A DNA stretch of 64,000 nt from Pegethrix bostrychoides GSE-TBD4-15B (GCA_019359155.1 JAHHHV010000083.1:27983-91982), one strand, 5' to 3'. Positions 1 to 8,767 are shown, counted from the stretch's first letter. Numbers and translations: made by a program. The notes: generated by a model from the letters alone, not told the origin.

Positions 1-2
1 GG

Positions 3-80
3 CCACAAGAGCAGGCTGAGCTATACCATCAGCAGCTCAGCCGTGCCGGACTGACGATGGCTCCCCTGGAGTCCGCTTGA
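3..80 (+). CDS. clpS: ClpS, ATP-dependent Clp protease adaptor (C-terminal end only)
   Basis: Only the last 25 codons lie in the window; the gene enters from the left edge. The reading frame ends in residues like EQAELYHQQL followed by GLTMAPLESA and a TGA. This resembles the final helix and tail of cyanobacterial ClpS (family pattern EHAEFYCETL..HGLT), the adaptor that passes N-degron substrates to ClpC/ClpA. The stop overlaps the TTG start of the next gene (TTGA), which suggests translational coupling. The identification rests on a short stretch, so it is tentative. Confidence 0.55.
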   Translation, partial: PQEQAELYHQQLSRAGLTMAPLESA

Positions 81-367
81 CTGCTGCCAAGGGCAGACTT
101 GTCTGGAACCACTCAACCCATCTGCCGGGGCTGATTCCAATTCTGGAGCGCTTGACCCACCAAAGCGGGGTTGAGACTGTTACGCCTGCGGTGATTGGTA
201 AAACTAAATCAAATGCCCAAAAGCTGCAAATCAAAGTCTCGGTGCCGATTCGCGGCGGCTTCAAGTTGATTGCCCGCAAGAGCAAAACGTTTCAGGAGGT
301 CTTTGTGATTACGCCGCTCAGCCGTTCGGAGCTAGAGCTGCTGATTGCGGCAGTCTTGGATGCTTAG
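77..367 (+). CDS. DUF2103 family protein
   Basis: This 96-residue protein opens with RLVWNHSTHLPGLIPILERL and continues with a TVTPAVIG segment, as in the DUF2103 family (predicted metal-binding; cyanobacteria and archaea). No catalytic role is known to me. No in-frame ATG exists between the upstream stop at 17-19 and the conserved start, so a TTG at 77 is the best start. It overlaps the preceding ClpS-like stop by the TTGA tetranucleotide, so the two genes are probably co-translated. Confidence 0.7.
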   Translation: MTAAKGRLVWNHSTHLPGLIPILERLTHQSGVETVTPAVIGKTKSNAQKLQIKVSVPIRGGFKLIARKSKTFQEVFVITPLSRSELELLIAAVLDA

Positions 368-403
368 CGGATTTCTAGAGGATGCTTAGAGCTGCCCTTG
401 CAG

Positions 404-1483
404 CTAGTCGCTAATGCGGCCATCTGGCAGAGTGCAGCCCTGGAGCAGTGCCCCTGTGAGGTTAGCGCTGCTGATTTCGGCGCGGGTCAAAATCGCGTCC
501 CGCAGGTCGGCATTGGTGAGATTGGTGCGCGCTAGATAGGCATCCGTTAGGTTGGCCTCTTGCAGCACAGCCTCCCGGAGATTGGCACGGCTCAAATCTG
601 CCCGCCCCAAGCGCGCCTGCGTCAAATTGGCGCGCGCCAGATGCGCCTTGGTCAGCTTGGCATCCGAGAGCAAGGCTCCCTGGAGATTGACGCTGGCCAA
701 ATCGGCTTCAGTCAAGACGGCGCGTTCTAGCTTGGCGTTCTGGAGATTGGCCGCGCGCAGATTGGCCTGCATCAGGTTCGCTTCGGTGAGAAGCGCCCCG
801 CTGAGGTTCGCTTCGCTCAAGTCTGCGCCGCTCAAGTCTGCACCCCGCAGCGTCACTTCGCTCAGGTTTGCGCCCCGCAGATCAACTCTGGCCAGATCGG
901 CTCCCGTCAAATTTGCGCCCCGCAGGTCGGCTTTGCGAAGCACTGCCCCGCGTAGATTGGCGACATAGTGGCGGTTTTCTTCGCGCAGGTTCGCGCCGCG
1001 CAGGCAGGCTCCCGTCAAGTTGGCTCCAGCTAAATCTGCATGTCGCAGATCGGCATCAATCAAGTTGACATCCAACAGATTCGCCAGCGTCAGGTCGGCA
1101 CTCCGCAGATCGGCTCCCTGCAAAATCGCCCCGTGCAGATCCGCGTCGCGCAGCGTTGCGCCTACTAAGTCAGCCTGACTAAGATTGGCTCCGCTGAGCT
1201 TGGTGGCCGTCAGGTTGGCTTTGGTCAGCTTGGCTCGGTTGAGATAAGCCAGCACCAGCACGGCACTATGCAAATTGGCCTGAGCGAAGTTAATGCCAAT
1301 CAGGTCGGCTTTGGCAAGGTTGAAGCCAGCGAGATTTTCAGCCTGAAAATTTGTTTCTCCAGCCTCATATTCTCTGAGCAAGATGGCGGCATTTAGCATG
1401 GTGAGTCTAGCATGGTGAGTCAAACCGGGGAGGAACGTTGGAGCGGCTGAATCGGCCAGCCTGCGAATGGGGCAGCCTGTCAA
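404..1483 (-). CDS. Pentapeptide-repeat protein
   Basis: About 300 residues are made of A(D/N)LXX pentapeptides ([16 protein letters not shown] and so on), which fold as a right-handed quadrilateral beta-helix. There is no signal peptide or membrane segment, so a cytosolic scaffold or binding role is likely; the specific function is unknown. Two starts are possible: TTG at 1483, overlapping the upstream stop as TTGA, or ATG at 1399, where the conserved-looking opening MLNAAILLREYEAGE begins. The second fits other pentapeptide proteins better. It forms an apparent operon with the repeat protein upstream on the same strand. Confidence 0.85.
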   Translation of the reverse strand: MTGCPIRRLADSAAPTFLPGLTHHARLTMLNAAILLREYEAGETNFQAENLAGFNLAKADLIGINFAQANLHSAVLVLAYLNRAKLTKANLTATKLSGANLSQADLVGATLRDADLHGAILQGADLRSADLTLANLLDVNLIDADLRHADLAGANLTGACLRGANLREENRHYVANLRGAVLRKADLRGANLTGADLARVDLRGANLSEVTLRGADLSGADLSEANLSGALLTEANLMQANLRAANLQNAKLERAVLTEADLASVNLQGALLSDAKLTKAHLARANLTQARLGRADLSRANLREAVLQEANLTDAYLARTNLTNADLRDAILTRAEISSANLTGALLQGCTLPDGRISD

Positions 1484-3069
1484 TCAGGCAGCGTAATTTC
1501 AGGGCTGTTGGCTCTCATGCCGGTAACTTCGGTCAGCGCCGTCTGAGCCTGCGGTTCGGCTATTTGCAGATCTACCGGTAGATCTGCCGGCAGATCTACT
1601 GCTGGTGCGGCCATATAGTAGGGCAGGACTGCTCTAAGCAGCGCTTCAGCGGGCTGCAAATACTCCTCTTTAGCCAGAGCAATTGCCGTTTGGCGCAGCT
1701 TGCCATCTAGCTCGGCATACTGGCGATATGACAAAAATAAGCCATGCAGCAGCTCGTCTAGCTCATGGGTTCGCAGCAGTGCTTCATGGTCTGCATCGGG
1801 TTGAAATGGCTCATGCAGCAGCGAAAACAGCAGAATCTTGATTCGATAGGGATTGCTGTCCTGCATGATTTCCAGCCGCAGATCAAACAGATCTGCCCGC
1901 AGATCCGCTGGCTTCTTGACTCGTCGAGTCGCGCTCTGGGCTGGGCGAGCAGCTGGAGATGCAGAACGAGCTGGCTGCACGACCCGCAGCATAGTCCGAG
2001 TCGGCTGTTCGGCGGTGTTGAGCTGTGAGGGGATGGCGGCGGCAGAGAGATCTGCGGCGGTAGGATTCGTAGCGGTAAGATTTGTGCCCCGCACAGCAGG
2101 CTCAGGAGGTGCAAACGGCAGGACGGCAGCTTCGGCTGAGGCACAGCGTAGCTCTGTAACTGATGCGGTGACTGATGCGGTAATGGCACTGTCGTAGAGC
2201 GGTTGAAACGCCAAGCTAATGCGATCGGCCAGCTGACTGTAGACTGCTGGCTTGTTGAGCGCCTGAGCCACCTGGGTCAAAGTCGCACTCAGGCTCGCTG
2301 CGGTCGGCGCGACCTGATGCAGCTCTCGCACCAGCGCAGATAGGCTCAGCTCCTCTAGCCTGCTGGCTTCAGTTTCCCAGCTGCCGCGACAGGTGAGCAG
2401 CATCAGCTTTTTGACGCGGCGCTGATCCTCGGCGGCTGGCATCAGCGTTTGGAGTTGATGCATGACCGTCCAGTAAACTTCCTGTCCCGTAGCGGCAACC
2501 TGCTCTTGATGCAGTTCAGCATAGACTACCGAAAAGCGGCTAATTACCGCATGGGCAACAATTCTGTACTCAGCAGATTTATTTAGCGAAGCTGCCGCCT
2601 GATTAATCTTTTGCTGGAATGCCTCAAAGCTGGGCGAACTCTCCAGCAAATGCTGTAACAGCACGCTCAGCGAAAGCCGCTCTAGGCGCTGCTGATCGGT
2701 TTCCCAATTCTCTGTGCAGACATAGAACAGCAGCTTTTTGATCCGCAGCAGGTTGGCATCTTGGCAGAGTTCGCTGGCAATCTGACTCAGGCGGGATGTG
2801 ATGGCTGCGGGCAGAAGAGGTGAAGCGCTCAGAACCATGAGTCGGACAGCCTGATAGAGGAGATCACTGAATCTAGAATACCCTGCCGCTTCATGAAGAC
2901 TAACGAGCAGCCCTGTGTTTTTTCCATCAAGCCGACGGATCAGGCGTTCAAGCCGCCGTGAAGGGTAAAACGCCTGACTAGAATTCGGGAACGCTAGGCG
3001 TAATTGCTCCCGCTTCAGCCAAGATCCAGGCCAAATGCAGACCCAATGCAGCCGCGATGCCGATATCAC
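1480..3069 (-). CDS. Hypothetical protein with three copies of a helical repeat module
   Basis: I do not recognise the family. In the longest frame (529 residues) a module of about 90 residues occurs three times, near residues 93-184, 201-293 and 391-485. Each copy has an RI/RVK(K/I)L(L/M) core about 15 residues in, then a long helical stretch ending in (V/L)Y or YY; copies 1 and 2 share SWETE/NWETD, RLE.LSLS and LNK. A proline/alanine/threonine-rich linker (about 295-385) separates copies 2 and 3. The true start is uncertain: the longest frame overlaps a divergent ORF, and ATG 2838 (MVLSAS) just before module 1 is more plausible. The stop overlaps the TTG start of the pentapeptide gene. Confidence 0.65.
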   Translation of the reverse strand: MISASRLHWVCIWPGSWLKREQLRLAFPNSSQAFYPSRRLERLIRRLDGKNTGLLVSLHEAAGYSRFSDLLYQAVRLMVLSASPLLPAAITSRLSQIASELCQDANLLRIKKLLFYVCTENWETDQQRLERLSLSVLLQHLLESSPSFEAFQQKINQAAASLNKSAEYRIVAHAVISRFSVVYAELHQEQVAATGQEVYWTVMHQLQTLMPAAEDQRRVKKLMLLTCRGSWETEASRLEELSLSALVRELHQVAPTAASLSATLTQVAQALNKPAVYSQLADRISLAFQPLYDSAITASVTASVTELRCASAEAAVLPFAPPEPAVRGTNLTATNPTAADLSAAAIPSQLNTAEQPTRTMLRVVQPARSASPAARPAQSATRRVKKPADLRADLFDLRLEIMQDSNPYRIKILLFSLLHEPFQPDADHEALLRTHELDELLHGLFLSYRQYAELDGKLRQTAIALAKEEYLQPAEALLRAVLPYYMAAPAVDLPADLPVDLQIAEPQAQTALTEVTGMRANSPEITLPD

Positions 3070-3278
3070 CGATTATGCGCTTTCAGTTACTCTCCAGCAT
3101 TGCTGTCGGCCTACTGCTGGGCTGGTGTTGCCTTAGCTTTGCGGCCTTAGCATCGGTGGTAGCGCCAGCGGTAGCGCCAGCGCCAATTGTCGCACCCGTC
3201 ATGCCGCTAGATTTAGCGCTGCTTCAGCAGCTCACCGTCCCGCTGCTGATCCTGGCGCTGCCGATCATGATTGTTTGA
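3057..3278 (+). CDS. Small hydrophobic membrane protein upstream of the M48 protease
   Basis: This 73-residue ORF has a hydrophobic N-terminal segment (about 8-35), an Ala/Pro/Val-rich middle with two AVAPA-type repeats, and a second hydrophobic C-terminus. It could be a two-pass membrane peptide or a short exported protein. Its TGA overlaps the TTG start of the M48 protease gene (TTGA), which supports co-translation and a possible accessory role. I know no family for it. The internal ATG at 3075 (MRFQLL) is an alternative start. Confidence 0.45.
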   Translation: MPISPIMRFQLLSSIAVGLLLGWCCLSFAALASVVAPAVAPAPIVAPVMPLDLALLQQLTVPLLILALPIMIV

Positions 3279-5254
3279 CGCAGAAGGCAATATCTGCTGC
3301 AAGTCAGCGAGTCGAGGTTGAACCTGACTGGCTGAGCTATTTGAGATTGCTCAACGCGATTGCGCCCTGCATCTGGCTGGGCTGGCTGGGCTTGGGACTC
3401 TGGGCTGGACAAACTGATCTGCTGCCGGGGTTGCTGCCTAGTCTGCTGCCTAGATTGCTGAGTGACCTGCCGCCGGGACTGCTGCGCGAAGGGCTAGGCG
3501 TGAGCCTATTTGTGCTGCCGCCGGTGGGCGCAATTGCAGGCTGCTACGCCATTTCCTATCGGCTGTTTGTGCGAGTGGGCAGCGTGATTTGGACGAAGTC
3601 CGACCTGGTGCAGCAGGTGGTTTGGGGACAGCTACGCAACTTTTTGCCGCTGGCGCTGTTTTTTAGCGGCTGTCGGCTGTTTTTCTTCGATCAGCTGGCG
3701 CTGGCCGTGCTGCTCTGGGCTGCGGCTTACCTGAGCCAAACGCTGTTGAATCAGCTGGTCGCTCAGGTCAACGATCTGTCGTCACAGGCGCTGACCACGG
3801 GCGAGCTGCATGACCAGATCTGTGCGCGAGCTGAACAGGCTGGCGTGGCGCTGAAGCAAATCTACGTGATGCCTTCAGGCCGCAGCCAAATGGCCAATGC
3901 CTTTGCCTTGCAGGACGGCAACGTGATTTTGACCGAGCCGCTGCTGCGTCACCTCAACTGCCCAGAGGTCGATGCCGTGATAGCCCATGAGCTGGCGCAT
4001 TTGCAGTATCACCATCCCCAAAAGCTGCAATTCATTCTGCTGACTGCTGTGATCGGCAATTTGCTCAGTCATCTGATGCTCACCAGCTGGCTGCCCGGAC
4101 TGCCGATCATCCCGGTCGGGCTATTGCTACTGCCTGTTTACTACGGTTGCTCTCGCCAGTTTGAATATGCTGCCGATCGACAGGCTGCAAGCTTGAGCAA
4201 CCCAACTGCGATGATCACCGGGCTTGTGAAGCTGGCGCAGCTCACGGGCACGCCCCTCAACTGGGGCAAACGCGGCTGGATGATGACGCATCCTTCGATG
4301 CGGCAGCGGATTGAGGCGATTGGTCAATGCTACGGCGTTCCAATTACGCCGCAGATGCTCAGCCGCAGCCCGTCAGATGCGGTGCCTCGCAGCCAGCACT
4401 ATCAAATCTGCTCCAGCAGTCTGGTTTTTTCCAGCGGCCTCAAGCAGCGCTCCCGTCAGCGGCTGCTCTGGATCTGGATGCTGGCGCTTTTGCTGCCGCC
4501 GCTGCTGCTGATCTCTTGCCGCCCGCAGCCCGCGCTGAGCCAAATCAGCTGGCAGATAGCGGCTGGACTGACGGCTCTCGCTGGCGCACAGCTAGCTGCA
4601 AACCGACTGCCGCTCTGGGGCTACGCCAGCTTGCGGCAACAGCTCAGCCAGAAACTCAGCCGCCAGCTCAGCTTTGACCCAACGGCCTGCCAAGCTGCTT
4701 TTGTTGGACTTGCGCCTCATCCGACACCCCGCTACTACGAAGGTATGCCCCATTGGGATCTGGGCTTTTTGTATCTGCAAGGTCAGCATCTCTGTTATGT
4801 GGGTGAACAGACACAGTTCTCGCTAGATGTCACCCAAATAAAGCTGTCGCTGGAGCCAGCACCGCAGTCGGCAATTGTGATTCGCTCGGCGGCTGGAGTT
4901 CTGCGGCTGCAAGCTTGCGAGGCGCAATCGCTCGGTCAAATGCGGAGCGCGACGGCTCGGCTCAAGCAGCGAATTCAGCGTTGGCAGCAGGCTGCGAGTC
5001 TAGATAAGAGCGCGATGGGGGCACAGCTAGCATCAATGCCCCCACCAATACCCGCACCCAAAATCGGGCAGGTCACCAGTCAATCGGTTCAGGAGCATCG
5101 CCGGTCGCAAATTGTCGAGGCTTCTACCAAACTGACTGCGATGCTGCTGGGGCTAAGCCTGATGCTACAGCTTCCCTGGAGCTGGCAGCCCGGAAGCGCC
5201 CTCTATTTACTGCTGATTGCCGTGACTGGCGCACTGCTGCGGTTTCTGCCCTGA
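3275..5254 (+). CDS. M48 family zinc metalloprotease, membrane-bound
   Basis: The protein (659 residues) has hydrophobic segments near 30-45, 75-100, 120-155 and 255-290, then a peptidase M48 core. The zinc motif AHELAH has H238 and H242 as ligands and E239 as catalytic base; E297 in FEYAADRQA is the expected third ligand. A THPSMRQRI segment typical of HtpX/Ste24-like enzymes follows. Further membrane segments lie near 405-440 and close to the C-terminus. The family degrades damaged membrane proteins; the substrate here is unknown. The TTG start overlaps the preceding small membrane ORF. It is longer than HtpX (about 290), with an extra C-terminal half I cannot assign. Confidence 0.88.
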   Translation: MTQKAISAASQRVEVEPDWLSYLRLLNAIAPCIWLGWLGLGLWAGQTDLLPGLLPSLLPRLLSDLPPGLLREGLGVSLFVLPPVGAIAGCYAISYRLFVRVGSVIWTKSDLVQQVVWGQLRNFLPLALFFSGCRLFFFDQLALAVLLWAAAYLSQTLLNQLVAQVNDLSSQALTTGELHDQICARAEQAGVALKQIYVMPSGRSQMANAFALQDGNVILTEPLLRHLNCPEVDAVIAHELAHLQYHHPQKLQFILLTAVIGNLLSHLMLTSWLPGLPIIPVGLLLLPVYYGCSRQFEYAADRQAASLSNPTAMITGLVKLAQLTGTPLNWGKRGWMMTHPSMRQRIEAIGQCYGVPITPQMLSRSPSDAVPRSQHYQICSSSLVFSSGLKQRSRQRLLWIWMLALLLPPLLLISCRPQPALSQISWQIAAGLTALAGAQLAANRLPLWGYASLRQQLSQKLSRQLSFDPTACQAAFVGLAPHPTPRYYEGMPHWDLGFLYLQGQHLCYVGEQTQFSLDVTQIKLSLEPAPQSAIVIRSAAGVLRLQACEAQSLGQMRSATARLKQRIQRWQQAASLDKSAMGAQLASMPPPIPAPKIGQVTSQSVQEHRRSQIVEASTKLTAMLLGLSLMLQLPWSWQPGSALYLLLIAVTGALLRFLP

Positions 5255-5419
5255 TGTCCACAATCAATAAAAACCTGTCTTCAAGGGCTGTTAAAAGGGC
5301 TGTTAAAAAGGCACGTTCTGCCCAACAATAGACGCACTGCCTTGAAACTGCCTTGAAACTGTAGCTATATCCAAAGCTGCACCAAAACTGTATTGAACTA
5401 TTGAAGTGGAGTAACTGCC

Positions 5420-5611
5420 ATGGCTGAAACCGAATCAAAAGCCCAAGTCTGCCCGATCTGCGGGGTCAAAATTCTGAAAATTATTGGCGGCGACCGGGTA
5501 CTCTTTTCAGCAGGCCCGCCGGGAACTAGAGCAATTCTCTGGCAGCGCGTTTGTCAGCATACGCAAAAGGCTGGCTGCATCAACGCAGATGGCGCTAATT
5601 CTCGGCTCTAG
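5420..5611 (+). CDS. Small Cys-motif protein, cyanobacterial hypothetical
   Basis: This 63-residue protein has a CPICG knuckle near the N-terminus and two further cysteines (VCQH, GCIN), suggesting one small zinc site. The middle reads GGDRVLFSAGPPGTRA, rich in glycine and basic residues. A GGAG ribosome-binding site lies about 9 bases before the ATG. The layout resembles small conserved cyanobacterial proteins, but I have no function for it. It stands alone between M48 and the DUF155 gene. Confidence 0.7.
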   Translation: MAETESKAQVCPICGVKILKIIGGDRVLFSAGPPGTRAILWQRVCQHTQKAGCINADGANSRL

Positions 5612-5716
5612 GCGGGCTACTGGCCTATACTAGGCTAATCGCCTCAGCCTTGATTGCAGGTGCGAAAAGCTGTAACCGGCACTTTTTGAGGCGGGGAAGC
5701 AGCCCATAATCAAACC

Positions 5717-6517
5717 ATGCAAAAAGCGGTCTTTCATAAAAAAGAGGTGGTGCGGGGACGAGCCATATTCTTAGGCGAATGCCTCGACCTCAAAGCTCTA
5801 GAAGCAACCGACTACCTCGCCAAAGCGCCGCTGGTAATCTCGGCTGGAGAGCAGGGCTGTGTCGTCCTGTTTCGGTACGGGGCGGTGGTGCTGTTTGGCC
5901 TCAGTCCGGTTGAAGAAGTTTCGTTTCTATCTCAGCTGAAGCCGCTGGTGCAAGAGCCGTTTAGCGCGCCCGAAACCGAAGAGGTGGTGCTGAAGCAAGA
6001 TAGCGCCAACAGTGGCCGGATCGAGAATGGCACAATCTGGCTACAAAGCTTCAGCATAGAGTGCTTGCAGGTTGTAGCCGATATTTTGGCGAAAAGCGTG
6101 GTGCTAGCTCATTACGAAGTCGATACGGGCGAGGTGTTTGATCAAATTGAGCCGTTTGCAGAGAGCTTGCAGCGCACGACGAGAGACGAGCGTTGGGCAA
6201 AAGAGCTGCTGCGGCAGCTAGGCCGGACGCTCTCCATTCAGCACAAAATTGTGGGGCGGGTGGAAATTGTCGACAAGCCAGAGCTGCTTTGGAACACGCC
6301 TGAACTAGAGCGAATCTATCTGCGGCTAGAAAACGAATATGAGATCCGTGAGCGCCATTTAGCGCTAGAGCGCAAGCTGGGGCTGATTTCTACGACTGCC
6401 GAAACGGTGCTGGATCTGCTGCGACATAACACCGGGCTGCGGGTGGAATGGTACGTGGTGATTTTGATTGTGGTCGAAATACTGCTCTCTTGCTACGACG
6501 TATTTTTTCAAGCCTAA
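5717..6517 (+). CDS. RMD1/YagE (DUF155) family protein
   Basis: The 266-residue protein has the DUF155 pattern: an N-terminal domain containing VVLFRYGAVVLFGL, a helical middle with YEVDTGEVFDQIEP, and a C-terminal anchor helix after HNTGLRVEWYVVILIVVEIL. Eukaryotic relatives (RMD1, RMND1) sit in mitochondrial membranes and act in organelle translation or division. The bacterial role is not established. Its stop lies only 5 bases from that of the convergent MgtC gene. Confidence 0.87.
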   Translation: MQKAVFHKKEVVRGRAIFLGECLDLKALEATDYLAKAPLVISAGEQGCVVLFRYGAVVLFGLSPVEEVSFLSQLKPLVQEPFSAPETEEVVLKQDSANSGRIENGTIWLQSFSIECLQVVADILAKSVVLAHYEVDTGEVFDQIEPFAESLQRTTRDERWAKELLRQLGRTLSIQHKIVGRVEIVDKPELLWNTPELERIYLRLENEYEIRERHLALERKLGLISTTAETVLDLLRHNTGLRVEWYVVILIVVEILLSCYDVFFQA

Positions 6518-6522
6518 AGGCT

Positions 6523-6993
6523 TTACTGAAGATAGACTTCCAGCTTTTTAATGATCCAGAGCACTAGCAGTGTCAGACCTGCCCCAGTCAGGCTCAGTAG
6601 CCACAGGCCGCATCCCGCCGCCGTACCCAGCGCTGCTGCCACCCAAACCGCCGCCGCTGAGGTTAAGCCCTTGACCCGCAGATCGGTCGGCTCTTCGCGG
6701 GTTGACGCTAGAAAAATTTCGCCTGCGCCTAAGAAGCCAATGCCTGCAACCAGCCCCTGGATAATCCGTCCCCCAACGCTGGGATCAGCCTGCACCATAC
6801 CAGTCTGAATTCCGACTAAGATAAACAGCGCAGCTCCCAAACTTACCAGCATGTAGGTTCGCAGGCCAGCCGGCTTGCGGTCTAGCTCTCGCTCTAGCCC
6901 AATTAAGCCGCCGACCAGCATCGATAGCCCAATCCGCAGCAGCAGATCCAGCTCTGAAACTGGTGCGAGTAGGCTTAGCCCTGTATTGAGCAT
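6523..6993 (-). CDS. MgtC/SapB family membrane protein
   Basis: This 156-residue protein carries the MgtC signature GGLIGLERE followed by GLRTYMLVSLGAALF, with four or five hydrophobic segments. MgtC proteins modulate F-ATPase activity and growth under magnesium limitation; this short form lacks the C-terminal ACT-like domain of Salmonella MgtC. A GGAG ribosome-binding site precedes the ATG. DUF3288 and GNAT genes lie upstream on the same strand, 18 and about 390 bases away. Confidence 0.92.
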   Translation of the reverse strand: MLNTGLSLLAPVSELDLLLRIGLSMLVGGLIGLERELDRKPAGLRTYMLVSLGAALFILVGIQTGMVQADPSVGGRIIQGLVAGIGFLGAGEIFLASTREEPTDLRVKGLTSAAAVWVAAALGTAAGCGLWLLSLTGAGLTLLVLWIIKKLEVYLQ

Positions 6994-7011
6994 TTGATTC
7001 TTCTCCAGTCC

Positions 7012-7317
7012 CTAGCTCCAATCGTCTCGCTGACTGCCTCGGCCTTTATAAACTTGCGCCACCTGATGAATCTGACGAGTTTTGGCAAACAGATCGGCTT
7101 CGGTAAGCTGCCAGCGACTGAGCGCTTTATCCAGATCAGCCAAAATGTCGCGCGCGCCCGGAAATCCGCGATAGCGAATTCGCAGGCGGGCTAGCTCGGC
7201 CAGGTTATAGTCAGTTGGCTGGCCTTCTAGGATGCTGTTGAGCACTTGGCGGTCATTGCTCCACTGCGGATGCTGCTGATCTTTGCCCTGTGTAGATGAA
7301 TTTCCACCAGCCGCCAT
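7012..7317 (-). CDS. DUF3288 family protein
   Basis: This acidic/basic mixed protein of 101 residues contains QQHPQWSNDR, a PTDYNLAELARLRIRY stretch and GFPGARDI, which I associate with the cyanobacterial DUF3288 family. It has no membrane segment, and the function is unknown. I chose ATG 7317 over TTG 7323 as the start. It sits just upstream of mgtC on the same strand, so co-transcription is likely. Confidence 0.75.
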   Translation of the reverse strand: MAAGGNSSTQGKDQQHPQWSNDRQVLNSILEGQPTDYNLAELARLRIRYRGFPGARDILADLDKALSRWQLTEADLFAKTRQIHQVAQVYKGRGSQRDDWS

Positions 7318-7382
7318 AGTCAAGCTCTCGAAAAATTTTCCCTCTTATCCTATCTGCGATTTCACTTTTCGGAAGATAAATT

Positions 7383-7838
7383 CTAGAGCAGCTTCACCAT
7401 GCCAATCCAGGCAGGCTCAAACCCCAGCTTCTGATAGAGCCTGAGAGCAGGCTGATTCTGCTGAAACACCTGAAGCCCAATCTGGCCGTCGCCTCTAGCC
7501 TTTGCCCAATCTTCAGCCTGCTGCATCAAAGCTGACCCAATACCCTGGCAGCGATGCTCAGGATTTACATAAAGCAGAAAAATATGCGGGTACTGCCGCC
7601 CCGATATTTGATCAATCGCCAGCCCCAACCAGAGGCAGGCAACAGGCCAGGCGACAGGCGAATCAGCCTCAACCCACCAGAGCGGCGTTTCGGGAGACAG
7701 GTAGCGATCGACCGTCTGCGTCAGATGCTCGAAGCTGGCATCAGGATATAGCTCTTGATAGGTGCGATGCATAAACTTGGTGAGCTGTGCCCGCTCTAGC
7801 CCGCCGCCTCGCCGTATTTGGTACCCAGGAATCAACAC
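7383..7838 (-). CDS. GNAT family N-acetyltransferase
   Basis: This 151-residue protein is a compact GNAT fold. The acetyl-CoA pyrophosphate-binding loop is visible as HRCQGIGSALM (R-x-x-G-x-G/A) after the strand HIFLLYVNPE, and the C-terminal motif NQPALRLYQKLGFEP is typical. The acceptor substrate cannot be deduced. It may be the first gene of a minus-strand run with DUF3288 and mgtC. Confidence 0.9.
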   Translation of the reverse strand: MLIPGYQIRRGGGLERAQLTKFMHRTYQELYPDASFEHLTQTVDRYLSPETPLWWVEADSPVAWPVACLWLGLAIDQISGRQYPHIFLLYVNPEHRCQGIGSALMQQAEDWAKARGDGQIGLQVFQQNQPALRLYQKLGFEPAWIGMVKLL

Positions 7839-7868
7839 TGGTTTATGAATTTACAGAGCCTTATCGAC

Positions 7869-8117
7869 TTACAGCGCGCCTTCGGTATCCAGCGGAAATC
7901 CCTTAACTAGAATCTCCAAGCTTGACGGCATCCCGGCCAGAGAGGTCAGACCCGACGGCAGGCTGGCGGCAGGAGCCTGCGATAGCTCGGTTGCCTCAAC
8001 TGGGGCAGGAGCCGCCATGTCATCGGGCAGAAAAATCCTGGCTCCGGCTGCAACGAGGGCCACCACAAAGACTAAGACAATCAGCAAGGGGGCAATGTAT
8101 TGACGAAAAATAGCCAT
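7869..8117 (-). CDS. Hypothetical single-pass membrane protein
   Basis: Starting at ATG 8117 the protein is 82 residues: MAIFRQY, a hydrophobic helix rich in Val/Leu/Ala (about 8-30), then a Pro/Ala/Ser-rich tail with no cysteines. It looks like an N-terminally anchored small protein. The longer frame to 8144 starts inside a poly-A tract and is less likely. I know no family assignment. Confidence 0.55.
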   Translation of the reverse strand: MAIFRQYIAPLLIVLVFVVALVAAGARIFLPDDMAAPAPVEATELSQAPAASLPSGLTSLAGMPSSLEILVKGFPLDTEGAL

Positions 8118-8401
8118 AGCAAAAAAAAAAATAAAGTCAGTCAACAGCGCCGGAACCGGGGAATCTGAGCGGCTGGTAATTCTGAGAAACTTTCAAGATA
8201 TGTAAAGCCACCTATCATCTATCCTACATTGACTCTGAGCAGATCAGAGCAGCGATTGGGAGCATTTTGGATCAATCTGCTCGCAGAGAGAGCGGGGTGA
8301 GGCGGGAATCACCCAATTGGAGGACATCGCTAGACGAGGTGTTCTGCCCTTAGCCACTCGTAAGATGAGAAGCATCAAAGGAATAATAGCGAGGCCAAAA
8401 G

Positions 8402-8527
8402 ATGAAGCTTTTCTATAGAGGCGCGAGTTACGAAGCCAAATCGCCAGCGGTGGCAGCGCCTAAAGGCAAGGTGATTGGTAAATATCGGGGCGTTGAAATC
8501 TACGAACATACCGCCCCAGCCAAATAG
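8402..8527 (+). CDS. DUF4278 domain small protein
   Basis: A 41-residue ORF opens with MKLFYRGASYE and ends IGKYRGVEIYEH plus a short tail. The YRG.SYE opening and the KYRG core are the hallmark of DUF4278, small cyanobacterial proteins of unknown function often induced by stress. A GAGG ribosome-binding site precedes the ATG, and a hairpin with a T-run follows 38 bases after the stop. The peptide is about half the size of many DUF4278 proteins but complete in itself. Confidence 0.8.
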   Translation: MKLFYRGASYEAKSPAVAAPKGKVIGKYRGVEIYEHTAPAK

Positions 8528-8564
8528 CGCTAAATCGCTGACTGAGATGAAGTTTTGAGAGTTT

Positions 8565-8592
8565 GCCTGACAGGGGGGCTTGTCAGGCTTTT
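8565..8592 (+). terminator. Rho-independent terminator after the DUF4278 gene
   Basis: GCCTGACA at 8565-8572 pairs perfectly with TGTCAGGC at 8581-8588, and TTTTCT follows. The G-rich loop is 8 bases. Confidence 0.75.
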
Positions 8593-8647
8593 CTAATGTT
8601 TAGAGATTTTCCCTTGGGAATTCACTAACTTGCGACAACAGCTTGCC

Positions 8648-8675
8648 AAAAAAGAGGCAGATGAATACCTGCCTC
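8648..8675 (-). terminator. Rho-independent terminator of the Hsp20 gene
   Basis: Read on the minus strand, GAGGCAG (8675-8669) pairs with CTGCCTC (8660-8654) and is followed by six T (8653-8648). It lies about 95 bases past the hsp20 stop. Confidence 0.75.
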
Positions 8676-8767
8676 ATATCCCTATCTATTGACTTGATCT
8701 ATCCGCTGGGAGTTAGAGTCGCCTAGCAGAAAATGAGCTAGCAACGCCACTCATCCTGAGATTACCT

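Noticed and set aside
552..968. Long plus-strand frames opposite the pentapeptide gene (also 38342-39091)
   Set aside because: Antisense shadows of A(D/N)LXX repeats; periodic Ser/Ala/Arg composition is caused by the repeat on the other strand.
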